Shown: one piece after another, positions 1 to 4,212 of the stretch
How positions within the stretch are numbered: the first letter of the stretch is position 1
How the letters are laid out: each line of letters begins with the position of its first letter
DNA from: an uncultured Clostridia bacterium
GTDB taxonomy: Bacteria > Bacillota > Clostridia > Oscillospirales > Ruminococcaceae
NCBI GenBank assembly: GCA_947630315.1
Contig: CANRHA010000128.1
Span: forward strand, 1-5,318
DNA: 5,318 nucleotides
Direction: 5' to 3'
The notes under the pieces: generated by a model
What the model saw: only the letters and a program-made list of their open reading frames with translations
Told to the model about the DNA's origin: nothing
The model's database searches: none
Program-made: the position numbers and the translations under genes

Positions 1-751
1 CACCTCGGTCATGAGGACCACGGTCCTGCCCTCTATGTGCGAGGTTTTGGCGCGGAACTACAACTACCGCAACCCCGAGGCCGCCCTGTTTGAGCTCGGC
101 ACCGAATATATTCAGACCGAGCCGGGGAAGCTTCCCTATGAGCCTGACCGACTCTCGATAGGTATTTACGGCGGCGGAGCAGATTTCTACACCGTCAAGG
201 GCGTTGTCGAGGGAATTTTCTCCTCCATCGGCCTTGAAGAGGTCGAATACACCGCGGCTGACGCGGGCTGCGGGTTCGATGAAATAACCATGTTCCACCC
301 CGGCAGAGTTGCCGTCGCCGCAAAGGACGGCAAGCCGATAGCTATCCTCGGGGAGATGCACCCCGCTATAGCCGAAGGCTACGGGATAGGCACAAGGGTG
401 TACTGCGCGAAGATAAACGTTGAGGAGCTTCTTGACTTTGAAATGTCCGAGAAGACCTACAAGCCCCTGCCGAAATACCCCGCCGCAACAAGGGATATAT
501 CTTTGATATGCGACGACGGCCTGCCGGTAGCCGTTCTTGAAAAGCTCATAAAAGAGGCCGTGGGCGGAGTTCTTGAAAAAATAAAGCTGTTCGATGTTTA
601 CAAGGGCGAGCAGATCGCCGGCGGAAAGAAATCGGTCGCGTTTTCGATCATAATGCGCTCGGCCGACGGCACCCTCACCGACGCTCAGGCCGACGCGGCC
701 ATGAAGCGGGTCAGGAAGGCCCTCGATACCGTAGGCGCGGAAATAAGGTAA
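1..751 (+). CDS. pheT: Phenylalanine--tRNA ligase beta subunit, C-terminal part (5' end outside window)
   Basis: This is the large subunit of the cytoplasmic alpha2-beta2 phenylalanyl-tRNA synthetase, which charges tRNA-Phe with phenylalanine. The frame is open from base 2 to the TAA at 749-751, giving 249 visible residues. The ATG at 11 is internal, because the preceding codons read T-S-V and complete the family motif TSVMRTTVLPSM. The first ~145 residues are the end of the synthetase-like core, with the hallmark MFHPGR followed by AILGEMHP at about residues 97-120. Residues ~155-249 form the FDX-ACB domain that contacts the tRNA anticodon stem, recognisable from KYPAATRDISL and the closing run rich in Asp, Ala and Arg. 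The B3/B4 editing, B5 and N-terminal domains lie upstream of the window. pheS is presumably upstream but is not visible. No frameshift is seen. No convincing terminator follows, so some readthrough into ireB is possible. Family assignment is very secure. Confidence 0.97.
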   Translation, partial: TSVMRTTVLPSMCEVLARNYNYRNPEAALFELGTEYIQTEPGKLPYEPDRLSIGIYGGGADFYTVKGVVEGIFSSIGLEEVEYTAADAGCGFDEITMFHPGRVAVAAKDGKPIAILGEMHPAIAEGYGIGTRVYCAKINVEELLDFEMSEKTYKPLPKYPAATRDISLICDDGLPVAVLEKLIKEAVGGVLEKIKLFDVYKGEQIAGGKKSVAFSIIMRSADGTLTDAQADAAMKRVRKALDTVGAEIR

Positions 752-756
752 AATAC

Positions 757-769
757 GCGGTTTTTCCGC
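757..769 (+). other. Small GCGG/CCGC hairpin just after pheT
   Basis: GCGG at 757-760 can pair with CCGC at 766-769 around a five-T loop, starting five bases after the pheT stop codon. The stem is only four pairs and the T run sits in the loop, not after the stem. I therefore do not call it an intrinsic terminator; it may be a minor 3'-end stabilising structure or chance. Confidence 0.25.
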
Positions 770-829
770 CTCTGTAACAAAAATAGCCGTGCGATTTTAT
801 TGATTTTTTACAAATCTTTCAAGAGGGTC

Positions 830-858
830 TTGTTATTTCGCGGAATTTGATGTATACT
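830..858 (+). promoter_or_regulatory. Sigma-A-type promoter for ireB
   Basis: A -35 element TTGTTA (830-835) is followed after exactly 17 bases by a -10 element TATACT (853-858). The predicted start is near 865, giving a leader of about 47 bases before the ireB ATG. It lies about 80 bases after the pheT stop, so ireB can be transcribed independently of pheT. A perfect palindrome lies immediately downstream of the -10. Prediction from consensus only. Confidence 0.7.
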
Positions 859-873
859 AACTGTTACACAGTT
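859..873. promoter_or_regulatory. Palindromic operator-like site over the ireB transcription start
   Basis: AACTGT, centre TAC, ACAGTT: a perfect inverted repeat with 6-base arms and a 3-base centre. It begins at the base after the -10 hexamer and covers the predicted start site, where a bound repressor would block initiation. The GT-N3-AC core resembles the half-site spacing used by GntR-family regulators, but I cannot name the regulator. The alternative is a small hairpin at the 5' end of the mRNA. Confidence 0.45.
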
Positions 874-897
874 CCGCGGCGCTCTTGCCGCTTTGTC

Positions 898-905
898 AAG
901 GAGGG
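898..905 (+). promoter_or_regulatory. Ribosome binding site fixing the ireB start
   Basis: AAGGAGGG lies six bases before the ATG at 912 and is close to a perfect anti-16S match. It sits downstream of the in-frame TTG at 885, which has no such signal. This excludes the longer 93-residue reading and sets the protein at 84 residues. Confidence 0.85.
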
Positions 906-911
906 ATAATA

Positions 912-1166
912 ATGCTCAACGACCATACGATGACCTTCTCGGTCAAGGAAGACCGCAAGGACGAAATAAAGAAAACGCTCAGCGCCGTTTATGAGGCGCT
1001 CTACGAAAAGGGCTATAATCCCGTCAATCAGATAGTGGGCTATATCCTTTCCGAGGACCCTACCTACATCACCACCTACAACAACGCCCGCAGTCTTATA
1101 AGGCATATCGACCGCGACGAGCTGCTGCAGGAGATGGTAAGGACCTACCTCAACGCAAAAGACTGA
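912..1166 (+). CDS. ireB: IreB family regulatory phosphoprotein (UPF0297)
   Basis: Small cytoplasmic regulator of 84 residues, close to the usual 85-90. In Enterococcus faecalis, IreB is phosphorylated by the PASTA kinase IreK, dephosphorylated by IreP, and dampens cephalosporin resistance; a similar link to cell-wall stress is inferred here, not shown. The family signature is present: the GYNPVNQIVGYILSEDP block at 34-50, then TYNNAR and a helical C-terminus with DRDELLQEMVRTYL. The start at 912 is chosen because AAGGAGG sits six bases upstream and the protein then begins like the family. The N-terminal phosphoacceptor region reads MLNDHTMTF: Thr6 aligns with E. faecalis Thr7, but the position of Thr4 appears to be Asn3, with an extra Thr at 8. 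In many Firmicutes this gene lies between alaS and ruvX; here it follows pheT, has its own promoter and is closed by a terminator, so it appears to be a single-gene unit. Confidence 0.95.
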   Translation: MLNDHTMTFSVKEDRKDEIKKTLSAVYEALYEKGYNPVNQIVGYILSEDPTYITTYNNARSLIRHIDRDELLQEMVRTYLNAKD

Positions 1167-1172
1167 TAAAAA

Positions 1173-1205
1173 ACCGGGCCGCCTGAATCGTCGGGCGGCC
1201 TTTTT
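1173..1205 (+). terminator. Strong intrinsic terminator of ireB
   Basis: GGCCGCC (1177-1183) pairs perfectly with GGCGGCC (1194-1200). The helix extends inwards through a T-G and a G-C pair to a six-base loop, and is followed directly by TTTTT (1201-1205). It starts about ten bases after the ireB stop. An A run before the stem (1168-1173) would give some activity on the minus strand too, but there the U run is separated from the stem by three bases. Confidence 0.92.
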
Positions 1206-1218
1206 ACGGCAAAATAAA

Positions 1219-1254
1219 GGGCGGTATGGCTTAGCGCCACGCCGCCGCTTTTTT
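1219..1254. terminator. Bidirectional terminator between convergent ireB and DUF1836 genes
   Basis: GGCGGT (1220-1225) and GGC (1228-1230) pair with GCC (1236-1238) and GCCGCC (1241-1246), leaving one A-C mismatch and a five-base loop. On the plus strand TTTTTT follows at 1249-1254 after two bases. On the minus strand the stem is followed by CTTTATTTT. It therefore ends the minus-strand DUF1836 transcript, about 15 bases after that stop codon, and backs up the ireB terminator. Confidence 0.82.
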
Positions 1255-1261
1255 GTTATTT

Positions 1262-1903
1262 TCATTCCGGAAGGGGAACCTCGGAGCCGAGGACCTCCTC
1301 CTTGGAACGGTCTTTAAGATTTACGAGCTTCTCGGTCAGTACCCTTGAGAACCCGGCTATCAGCGCCTCCTGAATTACAAAGCTTGAAACGAGGTTTTCG
1401 CCGGTCTTCTCGGGGTTTAAGACATCTTTTGCGCACTCTCTCACGATATTTGTAAAGAGGATCGTTGCGGCGTGATGCTTAAAGGCGTAATCGCAGTAAA
1501 GCTCACGCATGTCCGACTCGGTTAGTTCGTTCGAGAGCATTTCCTTTACGATATTTATGCTGACCGCCTGCTTAAGGGTGAAGATTATTATAAGGTAGGC
1601 GATATGGACGCGGTAATACTTGCGCTTTACCGGCGCGGGCATTATCTTCAGCCGGACGTAGTTGTTCACGGCGGCGGCGGAGAATATCTTTGTCTCCGAA
1701 GCGTCGCCGTCCTCGTCGGCGTCTTTGTTTTCCTGAGGCGAAATAAGCCCGAGATACTGCGAAAGCAGCACCAGCACCTGATCCATATAAAGCCCTATGT
1801 CGGGTATGTTCTCCCAGCTCGGGAGCCTGAACCCCGAAACGGCCTTTTCCCATCTCAGAAGCTTATGAGCGATCAGTTCTTTATCGTAAGCGTCGTGTGC
1901 CAT
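1262..1903 (-). CDS. DUF1836 domain protein, putative MerR-like HTH DNA-binding regulator
   Basis: Cytoplasmic protein of 213 residues with no signal peptide or membrane span. Residues ~27-125 match the DUF1836 pattern: LPSWENIPDIGLYMDQVL at 27-44, then AAVNNYVRLKIMPAPVKRKYY at 77-97 (typed here with its family equivalent, an HTH-wing reading like that of MerR proteins), then HIAYLIIIFTLKQ and a helical segment with SINIVKEML. The rest is predicted helical with no recognised domain. Between QYLGLI and the HTH lies a very acidic stretch (residues ~58-70, many Asp and Glu) that looks like a flexible insertion. The start is supported by GGAG at 1913-1916 (minus strand), nine bases before the ATG. 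It begins 26 bases after the stop of the GH130 gene, so the two are almost certainly one transcript. Family biochemistry is not established; a transcriptional role is inferred from the HTH. It could control the adjacent mannoside gene or be a general regulator. Confidence 0.85.
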   Translation of the reverse strand: MAHDAYDKELIAHKLLRWEKAVSGFRLPSWENIPDIGLYMDQVLVLLSQYLGLISPQENKDADEDGDASETKIFSAAAVNNYVRLKIMPAPVKRKYYRVHIAYLIIIFTLKQAVSINIVKEMLSNELTESDMRELYCDYAFKHHAATILFTNIVRECAKDVLNPEKTGENLVSSFVIQEALIAGFSRVLTEKLVNLKDRSKEEVLGSEVPLPE

Positions 1904-1929
1904 CTTGAGAAACTCCGTAGTAATTTATT

Positions 1930-2952
1930 TTATCTTCTGCCGAGGTCGTGGTCGTTCCAGCCCGCGTTGTCGTTTTCCTTTATGTAGTCGACAAGCGTGT
2001 CCACAGTAGTAAATGCGAGACCCACATAGCTGTCGGCGCAGCCGTAGTAAAGGGCGATCCTGCCGGTGGCGTCGTCCTGGAGGGTAGAGCAGGGGAAGGT
2101 GACGTTGGGAACAAAGCCCCTCTCCTCATACCACTGTTCGGGGGTGAGAAGATATCTCTTAGAGCGGTACAGGACCTTAGAAGGCTCGTCTATATCGAGT
2201 ATTGCGCCGCCGATAGTGTAAACGTAGCCGTTGCAGGTGTTGCAAACGCCGTGGTATATAAGCAGCCAGCCCTCGGTGGTCTCGATCGGGTTTGCGCCGC
2301 CGCCTATCTTCATTCCTTCCCACCAGTTGCCCGACGGGCCCATGACGTGACGGTGCTTGCCCCAGTAAACCATGTCGGGACTTTCGGAGATGAATATATC
2401 GCCGAAGGGGGTGTGGCCCGAATCGGAAGGACGGCTTAAAAGCTTGTACATTCCGTTTATCTTTCTCGGGAAGAGCACGCCGTTGCGGTTGAACGGAATG
2501 AAGGGGTTCTCTATTCTTTCAAAGTGCTTGAAGTCCTTGGTCTTGGCGATTCCGAGCGCGGCGCCGTAGAAGTCCTGGCACCAGACGATGTAGTATTCGT
2601 CCTCGATTTTTATGAGGCGGGGGTCATACTGGTAGAAGGGTATGGCGCTCTCGCCCTTTTCGTTGACCATAGGTATTACGTCGTTTTCGTATTCCCAGTG
2701 AATGCCGTCCTTTGAACGCCCGAGATATAAAAACGGTACGCCGTCGGTGGCTTCCGCCCTGAATACGCCTATAAAGCCGTCTTCATAGGGTACTACAGAG
2801 GAGTTGAAAATTCTTGCTATTCCGGGGATCGGGTTGCGGTCGATGATAGGGTTTTCGGTGTAGCGCCAGACGGGAAGGCTGTGGCCCTCGGGTCTGTCCT
2901 GCCAGGGGATATTCGGCAGCGTTGTGCCGTTAATGATCTTTACTTTAGACAT
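1930..2952 (-). CDS. GH130 beta-mannoside phosphorylase (mannooligosaccharide or Man-GlcNAc phosphorylase type)
   Basis: Cytoplasmic enzyme of 340 residues without signal peptide. It belongs to glycoside hydrolase family 130, which uses inorganic phosphate to split beta-mannosides and release mannose 1-phosphate. The five-bladed propeller family is recognised from the N-terminal PNIPWQDRPEG, the IFNSSVVPYEDGF block (48-60), YDPRL with the likely catalytic acid Asp110, FNRNGVLFPRK (154-164), LLSRPSDSGHTPFGDIF (171-187), LIYHGV (231-236) and ALYYGCAD (300-307). Arg156, Arg174, Lys215 and His234 match, from memory of the gut enzyme Uhgb_MP, the phosphate-binding set. The close resemblance to that enzyme suggests subfamily GH130_2, acting on beta-1,4-mannooligosaccharides or on the mannosyl-GlcNAc of N-glycan cores; the exact acceptor cannot be read from sequence. 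AAAGGA (2962-2967, minus strand) lies nine bases before the ATG. A DUF1836 gene follows 26 bases later. The tail runs about ten residues beyond the last propeller-like segment and is hydrophilic. Confidence 0.93.
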   Translation of the reverse strand: MSKVKIINGTTLPNIPWQDRPEGHSLPVWRYTENPIIDRNPIPGIARIFNSSVVPYEDGFIGVFRAEATDGVPFLYLGRSKDGIHWEYENDVIPMVNEKGESAIPFYQYDPRLIKIEDEYYIVWCQDFYGAALGIAKTKDFKHFERIENPFIPFNRNGVLFPRKINGMYKLLSRPSDSGHTPFGDIFISESPDMVYWGKHRHVMGPSGNWWEGMKIGGGANPIETTEGWLLIYHGVCNTCNGYVYTIGGAILDIDEPSKVLYRSKRYLLTPEQWYEERGFVPNVTFPCSTLQDDATGRIALYYGCADSYVGLAFTTVDTLVDYIKENDNAGWNDHDLGRR

Positions 2953-2980
2953 ATTTAGGCGTCCTTTCGGTTAAATTTTT

Positions 2981-2993
2981 GCGGATATGCCGC
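2981..2993. promoter_or_regulatory. Short GC inverted repeat in the GH130 leader
   Basis: GCGG (2981-2984) and CCGC (2990-2993) flank a five-base centre. They lie just downstream of the predicted GH130 start site near 2998, between it and the ribosome binding site. The position suits an operator or a small 5' mRNA hairpin. The arms are only four bases, so chance is a real possibility. Confidence 0.25.
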
Positions 2994-3004
2994 TTACATA
3001 CAAC

Positions 3005-3033
3005 AGTATACCATGTTATTGCCGGTATTTCAA
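3005..3033 (-). promoter_or_regulatory. Sigma-A-type promoter for the GH130-DUF1836 unit
   Basis: Read on the minus strand, -35 TTGAAA (3033-3028) is followed after 17 bases by -10 TATACT (3010-3005). TGG directly precedes the -10, giving an extended -10 element. The predicted start is near 2998, with a leader of about 46 bases. The match is strong enough that expression may be limited by a repressor or by catabolite control; no cre-like site was found. Confidence 0.8.
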
Positions 3034-3081
3034 GATGAATTTGTCAAAAAGTAAAATAAAAAATTATTTTTTACTAATCTA
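3034..3081. promoter_or_regulatory. AT-rich UP-element-like divider shared by divergent promoters
   Basis: The bases between the two -35 elements are dominated by A and T runs, including GTAAAA (3051-3056) and its inverse TTTTAC (3069-3074) around an A/T core. Such sequence just upstream of a -35 acts as an UP element for the RNA polymerase alpha subunit in Gram-positive bacteria. Here it could serve both directions. Function is inferred from composition and position. Confidence 0.45.
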
Positions 3082-3110
3082 TTGACATCGCCTATCTAAT
3101 ATGATATATT
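3082..3110 (+). promoter_or_regulatory. Near-consensus sigma-A promoter for degV
   Basis: Consensus -35 TTGACA (3082-3087), a 17-base spacer, and -10 TATATT (3105-3110) with TGA directly before it (3102-3104), an extended -10. The predicted start is near 3117, about 146 bases upstream of degV. This is the strongest promoter in the window and its -10 lies inside a perfect palindrome, which points to repression. Confidence 0.88.
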
Positions 3111-3114
3111 AGAT
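3094..3114. promoter_or_regulatory. Perfect palindrome overlapping the degV -10 element
   Basis: ATCTAATAT (3094-3102), centre GAT, ATATTAGAT (3106-3114): 9-base arms with no mismatch. The site covers the spacer end, the extended -10 and the -10 hexamer, so a bound dimeric regulator would exclude RNA polymerase. Some of the symmetry comes from AT richness, but nine matched pairs with internal C and G (CTAAT/ATTAG) is more than expected there. The arm order differs from the FapR box (TTAGTA...TACTAA), so FapR is not the obvious owner. Regulator unknown. Confidence 0.6.
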
Positions 3115-3169
3115 GTAGTGATATTTAACTTTACTTTTTCTCGTAAAAGTGACAAAATAATCTGCTTTT

Positions 3170-3182
3170 TTATCTAAGATAA
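3170..3182. promoter_or_regulatory. Second palindrome in the degV leader
   Basis: TTATCT, centre A, AGATAA: perfect 6-base arms, about 55 bases downstream of the predicted degV start. It shares the heptamer TATCTAA with the left part of the promoter palindrome (3093-3099 and 3171-3177). It could be a second, weaker binding site for the same regulator, or coincidence in AT-rich sequence. Confidence 0.35.
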
Positions 3183-3262
3183 TATAAACAACCGGATAAT
3201 GATATATAATAAGGGCAAAAACTGCCGAAAAACGTCAAAGAAGTTGAAAGGAGAGACGTAAA

Positions 3263-4120
3263 ATGAGCTACAGAATTTTTGTCGAATCGTCAGCCGATTT
3301 TACCCCGAAGATGCTCAGAAGCTTCGGGCTTGACCTTGTTCCGCTGAAGCTTATACGGAACGGGGAGACTTACACCAACGAGGAGATGGACCCGAAGTTT
3401 TTCTACGATTTAGAGCGCAAGGGCGAGATGATGACCACCGCTGCCGCCAATGTAAACGATTATATCGAGGCTTTTGAGCCGCACCTGAAAGCCGGCGAGG
3501 ATATAATGCTGCTGGGGTTCACGTCGGGGCTGAGTTCGTCGGTAAACAACGCCGAGGCCGCCGCGGAGGAGCTCAGAGAGAAATATCCCGAGAGAAAAAT
3601 ATATATAATAGACACCAAATGCGCGAACAACGGCCAGGGGCTTTTAGCCGATCTCGTAACGCGAAAGAGGGCCGCCGGCGCAACGATAGACGAGGCAAAG
3701 GCATACGCCGAAAAGATGATGTTAAAGATATACCATTCGTTCACGATGCCGTCGCTGATGTATCTGAAAAAGGGCGGAAGGATATCTGCGGCAACGGCTA
3801 TTGCCGGAACGGTTTTGGGAATAAGGCCGATACTGTATGTGGGCGACGACGGAAAGATTTATATTTCCGGGAAGGTAAGGGGACGCAAAGCCGCGGTAAA
3901 GGCGCTCTATGAGGCGTTTGAAAAGCACGCGGTAAACCCTAAGAGCCAGAACGTTTACATCGCCCACGCCGACTGTCCTGACGACGCCGAGGAGCTTGCG
4001 CAGATGCTCAAAAACAAGGTCAAAAGCATCACGATAGGTTATATCGGCCCGGTATTCGGCTGCCACTGTGGCCCCGAAGCCCTGTCGCTCTACTTTATAG
4101 GCGACGAGAGACAGCCGTAA
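3263..4120 (+). CDS. DegV family (FakB-like) fatty-acid-binding protein
   Basis: Cytoplasmic protein of 285 residues, the normal length for the family. DegV/FakB proteins hold one fatty acid and present its carboxylate to the kinase FakA, which makes acyl-phosphate for phospholipid synthesis; no fakA is visible here. Visible family blocks in order: VESSADF (7-13), EMMTTAAANV (55-64) at the place of the usual TSQP, FTSGLSSSVNNA (86-97) containing the Ser-rich lipid-carboxylate loop, IDTKCANNGQGLL (116-128), YLKKGGRI (167-174), GIRPIL (186-191), and IGPVFGCHCGPEALSLYF (261-278). Cys267 and Cys269 and the Glu in GPEA (usually GPG) are small departures. AAAGGAG (3247-3253) lies nine bases before the ATG, which makes the start secure. 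It has its own strong promoter, divergent from GH130, and terminators follow, so it is a single-gene unit. Ligand preference cannot be read from sequence. Confidence 0.95.
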   Translation: MSYRIFVESSADFTPKMLRSFGLDLVPLKLIRNGETYTNEEMDPKFFYDLERKGEMMTTAAANVNDYIEAFEPHLKAGEDIMLLGFTSGLSSSVNNAEAAAEELREKYPERKIYIIDTKCANNGQGLLADLVTRKRAAGATIDEAKAYAEKMMLKIYHSFTMPSLMYLKKGGRISAATAIAGTVLGIRPILYVGDDGKIYISGKVRGRKAAVKALYEAFEKHAVNPKSQNVYIAHADCPDDAEELAQMLKNKVKSITIGYIGPVFGCHCGPEALSLYFIGDERQP

Positions 4121-4126
4121 TAAAAG

Positions 4127-4146
4127 GGCAGGGGATATCCCCCGCC
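4127..4146 (+). other. GC-rich hairpin just after degV
   Basis: GGC, one mismatch, then the 12-base palindrome GGGGATATCCCC (4131-4142), one mismatch and GCC form a stable stem six bases after the degV stop. No T run follows (GATTTGTATCC), so on its own it is a poor intrinsic terminator. It may protect the 3' end of the degV mRNA or assist the terminator 20 bases further on. Confidence 0.45.
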
Positions 4147-4160
4147 GATTTGTATCCCGC

Positions 4161-4200
4161 AAAAATAAAACCACCCCGATTTTACATCAGGGTGGTTTTG
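4161..4200. terminator. Bidirectional terminator between degV and the solute-binding-protein gene
   Basis: AAAACCACCC (4167-4176) pairs perfectly with GGGTGGTTTT (4190-4199). Inside it GAT (4178-4180) pairs with ATC (4186-4188) beyond one C-A mismatch, leaving a five-base loop. On the minus strand the stem runs into TTTTATTTTT, an excellent terminator for the solute-binding-protein gene ending at 4213. On the plus strand the TTTT is part of the stem, followed by GATTATT, so termination of degV is likely but weaker. Confidence 0.85.
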
Positions 4201-4212
4201 ATTATTAGGAAC

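Larger units (their letters stand above)
2953..3262. promoter_or_regulatory. Divergent control region between GH130 and degV
   Basis: This 310-base gap holds no credible protein-coding gene. It contains a minus-strand promoter for GH130 (3005-3033), an AT-rich divider (3034-3081), a plus-strand promoter for degV (3082-3110) overlapped by a palindrome, a second palindrome in the degV leader (3170-3182), and ribosome binding sites at both ends. Composition is far more AT-rich than the flanking genes. The degV leader of about 146 bases is longer than needed, yet I recognise no riboswitch class in it and no terminator hairpin with a U run. Confidence 0.8.

Noticed and set aside
780..812. Possible pheT terminator in the A/T-rich stretch
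   Set aside because: Only A-U pairing (AAAAAT with ATTTTT) could form a stem, with no GC core; not credible as an intrinsic terminator.
885..911. Upstream TTG start that would lengthen IreB by nine residues
   Set aside because: The AAGGAGG site at 898-904 lies inside this extension and points to the ATG at 912, which also gives the family's normal N-terminus.
864..1265. Open frame on the minus strand covering ireB
   Set aside because: It is antisense to a securely identified gene, crosses two terminator hairpins, and has an Arg/Val-rich translation with no family resemblance and no ribosome binding site I can see.
1604..2439. Plus-strand open frames opposite DUF1836 and GH130
   Set aside because: Both lie antisense to recognised genes; their Val/Ala-rich translations are what a GC-biased third position gives on the opposite strand.
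3021..3039. CcpA cre site upstream of GH130
   Set aside because: The minus-strand reading starting TGAAA lacks the central CG at the right position, so it does not fit the consensus.
3200..3210. Second degV promoter with TATAAT at 3205-3210
   Set aside because: No acceptable -35 element lies 16-18 bases upstream, and the motif is expected in such AT-rich sequence.
3117..3262. Riboswitch in the long degV leader
   Set aside because: I see no conserved core of a known class, and no terminator or sequestering helix over the ribosome binding site; only a weak bulged stem (3128-3150) can form.
3619..4174. Open frames overlapping degV on both strands
   Set aside because: They are shadows of degV: Arg/Lys-rich or Val/Arg-rich translations without motifs, and the minus-strand one starts inside the degV terminator region.
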